From: Marivita sp. GX14005
Lineage (GTDB): Bacteria; Pseudomonadota; Alphaproteobacteria; Rhodobacterales; Rhodobacteraceae
Length of the DNA stretch: 64,000 nucleotides
Direction: 5' to 3'
Assembly: GCF_023370775.1 (NCBI RefSeq)
Contig: NZ_JAMCCQ010000005.1
Location: 310,001-374,000, forward strand
Of the stretch, positions 1 through 10,305 are shown piece after piece. A program made the translations under genes and the position numbers. Position 1 is the first letter of the stretch; each line of letters starts with the position of its first letter. The notes beneath the pieces are model-generated. The model worked only from the letters and a program-made list of their open reading frames with translations, was not told the origin of the DNA and ran no database searches.

Positions 1-242
1 AACTCGTCGAGGCGGCGGGTCAGGTATTGCATCTGCTGCACATATGTCGGATCGGCCGGGGAGTCGGCGAACACGATCACGGGGCGCTTGACCCAGCGGA
101 ACGCGTCGAGATCGACATCGGCGGCGTCGAGGATGATCTCGACATCGAGCGCCTCGGCCTCGCCGGTCGTATCGGCGGCGGAGCCGGACATGGGGCCGGT
201 CAGCGCGGTGCAGGCCAGCAGGATCGACAGAAATTTCTTCAT
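1..242 (-). CDS. DUF4174-like secreted protein (C-terminus cut by window edge)
   Basis: The visible 80 codons start at an ATG (complement of 240-242) preceded on the minus strand by a GGGGGA ribosome-binding site. The protein opens with a signal peptide ([16 protein letters not shown], then small residues). It continues with a stretch containing [18 protein letters not shown], which resembles the N-terminal thioredoxin-like strand of DUF4174 proteins, small periplasmic proteins of unknown function common in Rhodobacterales. The gene runs off the left end, so the rest of the domain cannot be judged. It is divergent from the mutase gene, and the 111 bp between them must hold both promoters. The family call rests on a short region; the signal peptide is clear. 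Confidence 0.6.
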   Translation of the reverse strand, partial: MKKFLSILLACTALTGPMSGSAADTTGEAEALDVEIILDAADVDLDAFRWVKRPVIVFADSPADPTYVQQMQYLTRRLDE

Positions 243-353
243 ATCCCCCTACATAGGGCCTCCTCGCGGCAAAGCGAAGAGCGCGCAGGCGGGGCAGGGG
301 GAAAATCATCATGCGCCGCGCGGCGGCGGATCGTTACAAGGGAAGGACGGGTG

Positions 354-2486
<2,133 letters not shown>

Positions 2487-2496
2487 GGGCGGCGCC

Positions 2497-2537
2497 GGAC
2501 GCGTTGACGCGTCCGGGCGTTTGCGTGCACGCAAACG
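2497..2537. repeat. Tandem palindrome pair after mutase gene
   Basis: Two perfect or near-perfect palindromes lie end to end. One spans 2497-2514 and contains GCGTTGACGC (stem GGACGCG, loop TTGA). The other is the 20-base palindrome at 2518-2537 (CGTTTGCGTGCACGCAAACG). The same two-part design recurs at 63904-63949, and the first part also at 12262-12281. They could end transcription of the mutase gene, but no T-run follows. Confidence 0.75.
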
Positions 2538-2544
2538 GCTTTCA

Positions 2545-2593
2545 TTGGGGGCGCTGCCCCCAAACCCCCGGGATATTTGGGGCAAGAAGAAAG
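2545..2593 (+). repeat. Intergenic hairpin-ATATTT module, copy A
   Basis: A hairpin (TTGGGGGC, loop GCT, GCCCCCAA) is followed by ACCCCCGGGATATTT and a purine tail GGCAAGAAGAAAG. The tail ends about 9 bases before the start codon of the next gene, so it probably lies in the mRNA leader and may double as its ribosome-binding region. Copy C at 8904-8951 is nearly identical in tail and stem. Confidence 0.75.
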
Positions 2594-2601
2594 GGGCGGG
2601 G

Positions 2602-3216
2602 ATGTTCGAGCTGGATCATATCGCGGTGGCCGGGGAGCGGCTGGAGGCGGCGGTGGCGCATTGCGAGGCGGCGCTGGGCGTTGCGATGGGGTCCGGAGGG
2701 CGGCATGCGCATTACGCGACACATAACCGGCTGCTGGGATTGCAGGACGGGCTTTATCTTGAGGCGATCGCGCCCGATCCGGCGCAGCCTGCGCCGGGGT
2801 ATCCGCGCTGGTTCGGGCTGGATGCGTTTCGCGGGCCGGCGCGGCTCGACAAGTGGATCCTGCGCTGCGGCGATATCAAGGCGGCGCGCGCGGCCTTTCC
2901 GCAGGCCGGGGAGCCGGTGGAGCTGTCTCGTGGCGATCTGAGCTGGACGATGCTGGTGCCGCCGGACGGGATGCTGCCCTATGACGGGCTCTTTCCGGCG
3001 ATCATCGAATGGCATAGCGACGCGCCGCCGGGCGCCAGCTTGCCGGCGGCGGATTTGCGGCTGTCGCGGCTGATCGTGGCGCATCCGGGCGCGGCGGAGC
3101 TGCGCGGGCTGATCGGCGGATGGCTGGACGATGCACGGGTCCATTTCGCAACGGCTGCGCAGCCGGGTCTCGCGGCCGAGTTCGAGAGCGCGGAAGGCAT
3201 GCGCAAATTGGTGTGA
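2602..3216 (+). CDS. VOC / glyoxalase-like domain protein
   Basis: This 204-residue protein starts MFELDHIAVAGERLEAA, the typical first strand of a vicinal-oxygen-chelate fold with the metal-ligand-like His at residue 6. LYLEAIAPDP near residue 50 is the end of the first half-module, and the second half contains IIEWH. The pattern fits the glyoxalase-like Pfam family seen in single-copy Rhodobacterales genes of unknown substrate. The start at 2602 follows GGGGCGGGG and avoids reading through the repeat module upstream. Function beyond the fold is not known. Confidence 0.7.
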   Translation: MFELDHIAVAGERLEAAVAHCEAALGVAMGSGGRHAHYATHNRLLGLQDGLYLEAIAPDPAQPAPGYPRWFGLDAFRGPARLDKWILRCGDIKAARAAFPQAGEPVELSRGDLSWTMLVPPDGMLPYDGLFPAIIEWHSDAPPGASLPAADLRLSRLIVAHPGAAELRGLIGGWLDDARVHFATAAQPGLAAEFESAEGMRKLV

Positions 3217-3270
3217 TTTCGGTGCATTGCGCCGCTGACAGGACGCGCGGGCTGGGATAGACAGGGCGGC

Positions 3271-3954
3271 ATGTCGATCTGGTCCCGCATCTCAGACGCG
3301 CTGTCCGCGCTGGCCAAGGGCGAAAGCCTTTCGGACGTGTTCGAGCGGCTGCGCACGCCGCCCGAGCGGCGGGTGGCCTTCACCATCGCGGTGATCGCGC
3401 TGTCGGCCAAGATGGCCAAGGCCGATGGCCGCGTTACCCGCGACGAGGTGCGCGCCTTCCGTGAGGTCTTTCACATCCCGCCCGAGGACGAGGCGAATGC
3501 AGCGCGGGTCTTCGATCTCGCGCGGCAGGATGTGGCCGGGTTCGAGAGCTATGCGCGCCGGATCGGGGCGATGTTCGGCACCGATCGCGGCACGCTCTGC
3601 GATCTGATGGAGGGGCTCTTTCACATCGCGCTGGCCGATGGCAGCTACCATCCGGGCGAGGATGCCTTTCTGGCCTGTGTGGCCGAGATTTTCGAGTTGC
3701 CCGAGGGTGCGTTTCGCCGCCTGAAGGCGCGACTGGTGCCGGATGCCGCGCCCGATCCGTTCGACGTGCTGGGCGTTGAGCCCGATACGCCGCTTCCCGA
3801 GATACGCCGCACATGGCGGCAACTGGTGCGCGAGAGCCATCCCGACGCGATGATCGCGCGCGGCGTGCCCGAAGAGGCTGTCAAGCTGTCGGAGAAACGT
3901 CTGATCGCGATCAACCGCGCGTGGGAGGAGATTTCCTCGCGCGCGCATGCCTGA
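3271..3954 (+). CDS. DjlA-like TerB plus J-domain protein
   Basis: The 227 residues contain an N-terminal TerB-like helical domain (about residues 20-140, with acidic, metal-binding-like KADGRVTRDE and LADGSYHPGED motifs). A C-terminal J domain (about 160-225) has the HPD motif in RESHPDAM, which stimulates Hsp70 ATPase. The domain order matches DjlA-type co-chaperones, but no transmembrane segment is seen at the N-terminus, so it is probably soluble. Its TGA overlaps the next gene's ATG (TGATG at 3952-3956), implying translational coupling. It likely presents clients to DnaK; the clients are unknown. Confidence 0.85.
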   Translation: MSIWSRISDALSALAKGESLSDVFERLRTPPERRVAFTIAVIALSAKMAKADGRVTRDEVRAFREVFHIPPEDEANAARVFDLARQDVAGFESYARRIGAMFGTDRGTLCDLMEGLFHIALADGSYHPGEDAFLACVAEIFELPEGAFRRLKARLVPDAAPDPFDVLGVEPDTPLPEIRRTWRQLVRESHPDAMIARGVPEEAVKLSEKRLIAINRAWEEISSRAHA

Positions 3955-4991
3955 TGCGCCTGGCGAGCTATAACGTCGAATGGTTCGATGCGCTGTTTGA
4001 CGATGGCGGCGGGCTCCTCGTCGATGATGGCTGGTCGGCGCGGCAGGGGATCACGAGGGCGGCGCAGACCGAGGCGTTGGGGATCGTGTTCACCGCGCTC
4101 GATGCCGATGCGGTGATGGTGGTCGAGGCACCCGACAGCAGTCGCCGCCGTGACACGGTGCAGGCGCTGGAGAGCTTTGCCGATGCGTTCGGTCTGCGGG
4201 CGCGGCGGGCGGTCATGGGGTTCGCCAACGACACGCAGCAGGAAATCGCGTTGATGTTCGATCCCGAAGTGATCGAGGCGGAGCATGATCCGCGCGGTCC
4301 GGTGCCGCTGGCCGGTGCGCCGCCGGCCCCCGGCGCGCCGCGATTCGACGGCACGTTCCGCATCGATCTGGATATCGACGCGACCGAGGATCGTGTCGCG
4401 TTTTCCAAGCCGCCGCTGGAACTGGCGGTGAAGCTGCGCGGCAGCGGGGAGATGTTGCGCGTGATCGGCGCGCATCTGAAATCCAAGGCCCCGCATGGTG
4501 CGACGGGGCGCGATGCGATCATGCGCCTGTCGATCGCCAATCGGCGCAAGCAGCTGGCGCAGGCGATCTGGCTGCGCGCGCGCGTGATGGAGCATCTGGA
4601 CGCGGGCGAGCCGGTGATCGTGATGGGCGATCTCAATGACGGTCCGGGGCTCGATGAATACGAGCATCTGTTCGGGCGATCCTCGGTCGAGATCGTGATG
4701 GGCGAGGGCGAGAGCGCGCTCTACGATCCGCATGCCGTGCAGGCGCTGTCGCGGCGGATCGGGCCGGCGCCGAGCTCGGCGCGGTTTTACCTGGGCCATG
4801 AAGGGCGCTATCTTCAGGCGCTGCTCGATTACATCATGGTCTCGCCCGATCTGCGGGAGCGCGCGCGACGCTGGCGCATCTGGCATCCGTTCGACGATCC
4901 GGTCTGCTGGACGACGCCGGAGTTGCGCGAGGCGTTGCTCACGGCGTCGGACCATTTCCCGGTGACGCTCGATATCGATCTTGCGGGATGA
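3954..4991 (+). CDS. Endonuclease/exonuclease/phosphatase family protein
   Basis: This 345-residue protein opens MRLASYNVEWFDALF, the first EEP-fold strand with the catalytic Asn. VVEAPDS near residue 45 supplies the metal-binding Glu. VIVMGDLNDGPG (about 222-233) is the central GDxN motif, and ASDHFPVTLDI at the C-terminus has the catalytic DH pair. The fold therefore looks active, cutting phosphodiester or phosphomonoester bonds, but the substrate cannot be told. The start overlaps the preceding co-chaperone stop by one base. No signal peptide is evident. Confidence 0.85.
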   Translation: MRLASYNVEWFDALFDDGGGLLVDDGWSARQGITRAAQTEALGIVFTALDADAVMVVEAPDSSRRRDTVQALESFADAFGLRARRAVMGFANDTQQEIALMFDPEVIEAEHDPRGPVPLAGAPPAPGAPRFDGTFRIDLDIDATEDRVAFSKPPLELAVKLRGSGEMLRVIGAHLKSKAPHGATGRDAIMRLSIANRRKQLAQAIWLRARVMEHLDAGEPVIVMGDLNDGPGLDEYEHLFGRSSVEIVMGEGESALYDPHAVQALSRRIGPAPSSARFYLGHEGRYLQALLDYIMVSPDLRERARRWRIWHPFDDPVCWTTPELREALLTASDHFPVTLDIDLAG

Positions 4992-5022
4992 AATTTCGCT
5001 GCGGCTTCGCTATATTGATGCC

Positions 5023-5385
5023 ATGAAACAGATTATTGCCACCGCGCTTGCGGCCGTTTTGATCGCCTCTCCAAGTCTTGCCGAGGACGGCACCAGCCTG
5101 ATGGAGGAAGGCGCGCGGCTCTTCTTCAAGGGACTGGGCGAGGAAATGGAACCTGCGTTGCGCGAGTTCGAGAACCTTGCCGAGGAAATGGGTCCGGCGC
5201 TGCGCCGCTTTGCGCGGGAGATGGGTCCGGCGATGAAGGACCTGCTGCGCGAGGTCGAGGACTGGTCGGCCTATGAGCCGCCCGTGCGCTTGCCTAACGG
5301 GGATATCCTGTTGCGGCGCAAACCCGATCCCGCCCCGGCGCCGGAGGATTTGCCGGCCCCGGACGCGGGCGAGATCGACCTGTGA
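5023..5385 (+). CDS. Small secreted protein with repeated E-M-x-P-A helices
   Basis: This 120-residue precursor has a clear signal peptide (MKQIIATALAAVLIASPSLA, cleavage before EDG). The mature part is highly acidic and predicted helical. It contains three spaced copies of an E-(E)-M-(E/G)-P-A-(L/M) motif (about residues 38-70), then PPVRLPNGDILLRRKPD and a Pro/Ala-rich acidic tail. I know it only as a conserved roseobacter hypothetical. No ribosome-binding site precedes the ATG, and TATATT at 5011-5016 ends six bases before it, so the mRNA could be leaderless. It is convergent with the YeeE gene, three bases away. Confidence 0.75.
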   Translation: MKQIIATALAAVLIASPSLAEDGTSLMEEGARLFFKGLGEEMEPALREFENLAEEMGPALRRFAREMGPAMKDLLREVEDWSAYEPPVRLPNGDILLRRKPDPAPAPEDLPAPDAGEIDL

Positions 5386-5388
5386 GCC

Positions 5389-6441
5389 TTACTCGGCCGG
5401 ATGGGCGATGGCGCCGCGCGGGGCCTTGTTCAGCGCGGCATTGGTGATGAGCGCGCCCGCGGCGATGGACAGGATCGCCAAGAGCGCGGCGATGGAGAGG
5501 GTCGGCACGCCCGCGAGCCCTGCACCGACCGTGCAGCCGCCGGCCAGAACGCCGCCGATGCCCATCGAGACCGCGCCCGCGGCATAGCGTCCGGTTTGCG
5601 CCGGGGTCGAGAAGGACTGCCATGAAAAGCTGCGGAAGATCAGCGCCGCGACGAGTGCGCCGATCAGCGTGCCGCCAATCAGGCCGACGCCGAAATTGGC
5701 GGGGATCGAGCTCGATGCGATGGTCCAGAAAAGCGTATCGGCAAAGGGCGCGGTGAAGGACAGGCTTTCCATCGCGACCGGGTCAAAATCGTCGTAGAGC
5801 ACGAACCCCGTGCCGACCCAGCCGAGCGGCACCAGCGCGCCGATTGCCGCCGCCATCACGAGCGCGGAGGCGCGGTTGCCCGAGCGCAGGGCGACGGTCA
5901 GGGCCGCGAGCGCGATACCGCCGGCCCAGAGTGGCGCGCCGCCGGGCAGGGACGCGAGCGAGACCGCATCGCCCAGCGGCAGGGTGACGGAGCCAAGCGA
6001 CGTGCGCAACGGGGCGAGCACGCCCTTCAGCGTCGCATGGGCGGCGATGGCGAAAAGGGTCAGGACGAAGACCGCGCGCAGGTTGCCGGTTGCGGACAGA
6101 ACGGTCAGCCGCGAGATGCAGCCGCGTGTGAGCACCATGCCGGCGCCGAATATCAGCCCGCCCAGCGCGATGGCGAGGATGGGTAGATCGGCGGCCATGA
6201 AGCGGTGGGCGCTGAAATCGACCAGTCCGACCAAGGTTGCGGCCTGGGTGCCGAGGACGGCAATCGCGAGCGCGGTGAGCCAGACGCCCAGTGCCTGCCT
6301 GCGATCCGCGCCGATCAGGCTGCGACGGAAGCAGAATTTCGTGCGCTCCGCCAGAAAGCCGAATGCGGCGCCCAGCGCCAGGGCGAGGATCACCGCCGCC
6401 TGCGGCGCGGTCAGGGATTCGAGGCCGAGATCTTCGAACAT
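5389..6441 (-). CDS. YeeE/YedE family thiosulfate-type transporter
   Basis: This 350-residue polytopic inner-membrane protein is mostly hydrophobic. The family's conserved cysteines sit in three motifs: KFCFRRSL (about residue 37), TRGCISRL (about 109) and GGCTVGAGL (about 307). In the characterised member TsuA such cysteines relay thiosulfate across the membrane. The N- and C-terminal halves are internally related (the RGC and GGC motifs mirror each other), as expected. The start at 6441 is the first methionine before the membrane domain; upstream ORF extension is Pro/Arg-rich and unlikely. Substrate is inferred as thiosulfate or another sulfur species. No sulfur-oxidation genes are adjacent. 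Confidence 0.85.
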   Translation of the reverse strand: MFEDLGLESLTAPQAAVILALALGAAFGFLAERTKFCFRRSLIGADRRQALGVWLTALAIAVLGTQAATLVGLVDFSAHRFMAADLPILAIALGGLIFGAGMVLTRGCISRLTVLSATGNLRAVFVLTLFAIAAHATLKGVLAPLRTSLGSVTLPLGDAVSLASLPGGAPLWAGGIALAALTVALRSGNRASALVMAAAIGALVPLGWVGTGFVLYDDFDPVAMESLSFTAPFADTLFWTIASSSIPANFGVGLIGGTLIGALVAALIFRSFSWQSFSTPAQTGRYAAGAVSMGIGGVLAGGCTVGAGLAGVPTLSIAALLAILSIAAGALITNAALNKAPRGAIAHPAE

Positions 6442-6560
6442 GGGGCGCTCCTTGCTGGTTTGGTTTCGCATGTGGCCGGGAATTGCCCTTGCGGCAAGAG
6501 ATAAGGGGGCGCGGCAGGGGTTTGGGCCGCGAACGGCTGTGCGGGCGCGGCGCGGTTGAT

Positions 6561-6575
6561 CGGAACGGTGTTCCG
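6561..6575. promoter_or_regulatory. Perfect palindrome, possible operator
   Basis: CGGAAC-GGT-GTTCCG is a perfect inverted repeat with a 3-base spacer. It lies about 120 bp upstream of the minus-strand YeeE start and about 235 bp upstream of the plus-strand M20 amidohydrolase. It looks like a dimeric regulator site, but no regulator gene is adjacent and no match to a known box is claimed. The rest of this 368-bp gene-free stretch (6442-6809) holds repeat copy B and nothing else recognisable. Confidence 0.35.
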
Positions 6576-6670
6576 CGACGCCGGTGGATCGCGAAACATG
6601 CAGTTCGGGGGGAAGGGCGTTCGGGGCGTTCGCGGTTTTATTTGCCGGTGTTCGGGATGGCGGCGGAATT

Positions 6671-6734
6671 CGGGGGCGCTGCCCCCGTCGCCGCGGGGCG
6701 GCGACTCCCCCGAGATATTTGTGAAACAGAGAAG
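6671..6734 (+). repeat. Intergenic hairpin-ATATTT module, copy B
   Basis: Two hairpins (CGGGGGC/GCCCCCG with loop GCT; GTCGCCGC/GCGGCGAC with loop GGG) are followed by TCCCCCGAGATATTTGTG and the tail AAACAGAGAAG. The second hairpin is an insertion relative to copies A and C. The tail matches copy D. Confidence 0.75.
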
Positions 6735-6809
6735 ATCGGGACCACTTGCGGCGGGCCGGCGGCTGCGCCAAGGTCGGGCAATAGAGGATTGGACGGGAGG
6801 ATTTGCCGG

Positions 6810-7973
6810 ATGCCGGTCAAGAACCGATTTGCCGAATTGCAGGACGATATCACCGCGTGGCGGCGCGATCTGCACGCGCATCCCGAGATCCTTTTCGACA
6901 CGCATCGCACAAGCGCGCTGGTGGCCGAGAAGCTGGAGGCATTCGGCTGTGACGAGGTCGTCACCGGGATCGGCCGGACCGGGGTGGTCGGCGTGATTCG
7001 GGGCAGGCGCGACGGGTCCGGCAAGGTGATCGGTCTGCGCGCGGATATGGACGCCTTGCCGATCCGGGAGGAAACCGGGTTGGGCTATGCGTCGCGCACC
7101 GAGGGGGCGATGCATGCCTGCGGGCATGACGGGCATACGGCCATGTTGCTGGGGGCGGCGCGATACCTCTGCGAGACGCGCAATTTCGACGGCACCGCGG
7201 TGGTGATCTTTCAGCCCGCCGAAGAGGGTGGCGGCGGCGGCAAGGAAATGTGCGACGACGGGATGATGGACCGGTTCGGTATTCAGGAGGTTTACGGGAT
7301 GCATAACTGGCCGGGCAACCCGGTGGGCAGTTTCGCGATTCGTCCGGGGGCTTTTTTCGCCGCGACCGATCTTTTCGATGTGACCTTCGAGGGGCGCGGC
7401 GGACATGCGGCCAAGCCGCATGAGACCGTCGATCCGGTGGTGATGGCGGCGCAGGCGATCAGCGCACTGCAGAGCATCGCGAGTCGCAATGCCGATCCGG
7501 TCGATCAGATCGTGGTCTCGGTCACATCGGTGGAGACATCGTCGACGGCGTTCAACGTGATCCCGCAAAGCGTGCATCTGAAAGGCACGGTGCGCAGCAT
7601 GTCGGGCGCGATGCGCGATCTGGCCGAGCGGCGGCTGGGGGAGATCTGCAGCGGCGTCGCGGCGGCGATGGGCGGGCAGGCGCGGCTCGATTATCGGCGC
7701 GGCTATCCGGTGATGGTCAATCACGAGGAGCAGACCCGCTTTGCCGCCGACGTGGCGCGGTCGGTCTCGGGCGCGTGCGGGGAGGCGCCGCTCATCATGG
7801 GGGGCGAGGATTTCGCCTATATGCTTGAGGAGCGGCCCGGTGCCTATATCCTTGTCGGCAATGGCGATACGGCTGCCGTGCATCATCCAGAATACGATTT
7901 CAACGACGAGGCGATTCCCTCCGGCTGTTCCTGGTGGGCGGAGATCGTCGAGCAGCGCATGCCGGCCGACTAG
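6810..7973 (+). CDS. M20 family amidohydrolase (hippurate hydrolase-like)
   Basis: This 387-residue metallopeptidase-fold hydrolase likely removes acyl or amino-acid groups from N-acylated compounds. Metal-site motifs are intact: RADMDALPI (about residue 74), MHACGHDGHTAMLLGAA (about 98-114), FQPAEEG (about 136) and the C-terminal MGGEDFAYM. The dimerisation domain sits between about 190 and 300 (FEGRGGHAAKPHETVDPV). Length and motif order match the HipO/AmaA group. The ATG at 6810 follows GGGAGG (6795-6800) by nine bases; longer ORF sequence upstream passes through repeat copy B. Substrate is not determinable here. Confidence 0.9.
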   Translation: MPVKNRFAELQDDITAWRRDLHAHPEILFDTHRTSALVAEKLEAFGCDEVVTGIGRTGVVGVIRGRRDGSGKVIGLRADMDALPIREETGLGYASRTEGAMHACGHDGHTAMLLGAARYLCETRNFDGTAVVIFQPAEEGGGGGKEMCDDGMMDRFGIQEVYGMHNWPGNPVGSFAIRPGAFFAATDLFDVTFEGRGGHAAKPHETVDPVVMAAQAISALQSIASRNADPVDQIVVSVTSVETSSTAFNVIPQSVHLKGTVRSMSGAMRDLAERRLGEICSGVAAAMGGQARLDYRRGYPVMVNHEEQTRFAADVARSVSGACGEAPLIMGGEDFAYMLEERPGAYILVGNGDTAAVHHPEYDFNDEAIPSGCSWWAEIVEQRMPAD

Positions 7974-7983
7974 GGCGCGCATT

Positions 7984-8010
7984 TCGGCTTCTTTGGGCCA
8001 AAAATACCTG
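7984..8010 (-). repeat. Partial intergenic module, copy G (tail only)
   Basis: Read on the minus strand this is GGTATTTTTGGCCCAAAGAAGCCG, split here as GGTATTT plus CCCAAAGAAGCCG. It is the tail of the module seen in copies E and F, without the hairpin half. It sits between the amidohydrolase stop and the glycosyltransferase start. Confidence 0.6.
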
Positions 8011-8054
8011 AACGCGGCGTGGCGCGTCTGCGCGCGCTCTGATAACCGGGCGGC

Positions 8055-8867
8055 ATGATCGACAAGACTGGTGGCCCGGCAACGGTGGCCTGTATCAAAT
8101 GGGGCGCGCTCTTCGGGCCGGATTATGTGAACCGGCTTTATTCCGGCGTGCGGCGCAACCTGTCGCGGCCGGTGCGGTTCGTCTGCATGACCGAGGACGC
8201 GGCGGGGCTGCATCCCGATATCGAGGTGATCGGGCTGCCGGTCGAGCCCTTTGCGGAGCCGATGGCCGAGGCGTTGGCCGTCGCCAACCGGCAGGGTGCG
8301 ATGCGCAAGGTTTCGCTCTTCCGTCCGGGTGCGATTGCGGATTTGCAAGGGCCGGTTCTGGGCTTCGATCTCGATGTGGTGATCACCGGCGATCTGGATC
8401 CGCTGTTCGATCTGGCGCCGGGCGATGTGCTGATGCGGCACGACTGGACCGAGGCGCGCAAGGGGCGTCCGACGGGGCATGGATCGGTGTTTCGTTTCGA
8501 TCCGGCGCGTCACGGGTTTCTGTATGACAATCTGGCGGCGCGGCCGTATGAGGAGGTCGAGGCAGCGCGCGGATCGGAGCAGCGCTATACCTCTCACAAG
8601 GCGATGGAGCGCGGGGCTTTCACCTATATTCCAGAGGGTTGGGTGGTGAGCTTCAAGTATGATTGCAACCCGTTTCCGCGCAATTACCTGCATCCTGCGC
8701 GATTGCCGGAGGGGGCGAAGGTGGTGTGTTTTCATGGCCGGCCCAAGATGCCCGAGGCGATCGAAGGCTATCGCGGATCGCTCATTCGATATGCGAAGCC
8801 GACCGGCTGGTTGCAGGAGCATTGGGTCGAGCATGCGCGGGAGGATCTGGGCGGGCGTTGGGCCTGA
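8055..8867 (+). CDS. Glycosyltransferase-like protein
   Basis: The 270 residues begin with a GT-A-like pattern: TVACIKWGALFGPDYVNRLYSGVRRNL, with a DxD-type motif in GFDLDVVITGDLD (about residues 98-110) that would bind a metal-nucleotide sugar. CFHGRPKMPEA occurs near residue 227. No membrane segment or signal peptide is evident, so it is likely cytosolic. Related roseobacter genes are annotated only as hypothetical or glycosyltransferase. Donor and acceptor are unknown, and it stands alone rather than in a polysaccharide cluster. Confidence 0.6.
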   Translation: MIDKTGGPATVACIKWGALFGPDYVNRLYSGVRRNLSRPVRFVCMTEDAAGLHPDIEVIGLPVEPFAEPMAEALAVANRQGAMRKVSLFRPGAIADLQGPVLGFDLDVVITGDLDPLFDLAPGDVLMRHDWTEARKGRPTGHGSVFRFDPARHGFLYDNLAARPYEEVEAARGSEQRYTSHKAMERGAFTYIPEGWVVSFKYDCNPFPRNYLHPARLPEGAKVVCFHGRPKMPEAIEGYRGSLIRYAKPTGWLQEHWVEHAREDLGGRWA

Positions 8868-8903
8868 CGCGGCTGACGCGTTGCCCGTGGTTCGCGCCGT
8901 GTT

Positions 8904-8951
8904 TTGGGGGCCAGCCCCCAAGCCCCCGGGATATTTCCGGCAAGAAGAAAG
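8904..8951 (+). repeat. Intergenic hairpin-ATATTT module, copy C
   Basis: Hairpin TTGGGGGC-CA-GCCCCCAA is followed by GCCCCCGGGATATTTCC and GGCAAGAAGAAAG, almost the same as copy A. It lies 37 bp after the glycosyltransferase stop and 88 bp before fabF. Confidence 0.75.
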
Positions 8952-9039
8952 CGGGTTGAAGCCCGGTGCTTGCGCTCTTGCGGCAATTGTCTGGAACGCG
9001 GTAAGAGCGGGAAAGTCGATTTGAAGGAAGGACGGGTTT

Positions 9040-10302
9040 ATGCGCCGGGTTGTCGTGACGGGTTTGGGATTGGTGACGCCGCTCGCGGACGGGGTCGAGG
9101 AAACGTGGCGCAGGCTGCTGGACGGGCAGTCGGGCGCGGGGACGATCACCAAGTTCGACGCCAGCCATCTTGCCACGAGCTATGCTTGCGAAGTGCCCTA
9201 TGGCGACGGCTCGGACGGCACGTTCGATCCCGATGCCTATCTCGACAAGAAGGAGCGGCGCAAGGTCGATGAGTTCATCCTGTTCGGGATGGCGGCGGCG
9301 CATCAGGCGGTGCGCGATGCCGGCTGGATGCCCGAAGATGAAGAGGCGCGGCGGCGCACCGGGGTGATGATCGGCTCGGGGATCGGCGGCCTCAATTCGA
9401 TTGCCGAGACCGCGCTGCTGATCCGGGACAAGGGGCCGCGGCGGGTGTCGCCGTTCTTTATTCCCGGCGCGCTGATCAACCTGATTTCGGGCAATGTGTC
9501 GATCAAATACGGCTTCAAGGGGCCGAACCATGCGGTTGTGACCGCCTGTTCCACCGGGGCGCATGCGATCGGCGATGCGGCGCGGCTGATCATGTTCGGC
9601 GATGCCGATGTGATGGTCGCGGGCGGGGCCGAGGCGGCGATTTCGGAAATCGGGATTGCCGGGTTCAACGCGTGCAAGGCGCTGTCGACCAAGCGCGGCG
9701 ACGATCCGAAGGCGGCGAGCCGGCCCTATGATGTCGATCGCGACGGGTTCGTGATGGGCGAGGGCGCGGGGGTTGTCGTGCTGGAGGAGCTCGAGCACGC
9801 AAGGGCGCGCGGCGCGAAGATTTATGCGGAAGTGTGCGGCTACGGTCTGTCGGGGGATGCGCATCACATCACCGCGCCGTCCGAGGATGGCGAGGGCGGG
9901 GAGCGGTCGATGCGTGCGGCGCTCGATCATGCCGGGGTCGCGCCGGCGGATATCGATTACATCAATGCGCATGGCACCTCGACGATGGCGGATGTGATCG
10001 AGTTGCAGGCGGTCGAGCGGATGATGGGCGATGCGGCCGGCACGGTCACGATGTCCTCGACCAAGTCGATGACGGGGCATCTGCTGGGCGCGGCGGGGGC
10101 GATCGAAGCGATCTTCTCGATCCTGGCGATCCGCGACCAGGTGGCGCCGCCGACGATCAACCTGGACACTCCGGCGGTGGAAACGCCGGTCGATCTGGCG
10201 CCGAATGCCAAGCGCGAGCGCGAGATCCGTTATGCGCTGTCCAACAGTTTCGGCTTCGGCGGCACCAATGCGAGCGTTCTGTTCGGCCGGGTGGACGGCT
10301 AG
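9040..10302 (+). CDS. fabF: Beta-ketoacyl-ACP synthase II
   Basis: This 420-residue condensing enzyme elongates acyl-ACP with malonyl-ACP in fatty acid synthesis. It starts MRRVVVTGLGLVTPL. The nucleophile Cys is in VTACSTGAHAIGDAA (about residue 170). Catalytic histidines are in INAHGTSTMADV (about 309) and SMTGHLLGAAGA (about 345), and the C-terminal SNSFGFGGTNAS is intact. It is followed four bases later by mltG, a pairing also found in other Alphaproteobacteria. An acpP gene is not in view. GAAGGA precedes the start. Confidence 0.96.
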   Translation: MRRVVVTGLGLVTPLADGVEETWRRLLDGQSGAGTITKFDASHLATSYACEVPYGDGSDGTFDPDAYLDKKERRKVDEFILFGMAAAHQAVRDAGWMPEDEEARRRTGVMIGSGIGGLNSIAETALLIRDKGPRRVSPFFIPGALINLISGNVSIKYGFKGPNHAVVTACSTGAHAIGDAARLIMFGDADVMVAGGAEAAISEIGIAGFNACKALSTKRGDDPKAASRPYDVDRDGFVMGEGAGVVVLEELEHARARGAKIYAEVCGYGLSGDAHHITAPSEDGEGGERSMRAALDHAGVAPADIDYINAHGTSTMADVIELQAVERMMGDAAGTVTMSSTKSMTGHLLGAAGAIEAIFSILAIRDQVAPPTINLDTPAVETPVDLAPNAKREREIRYALSNSFGFGGTNASVLFGRVDG

Positions 10303-10305
10303 GAC

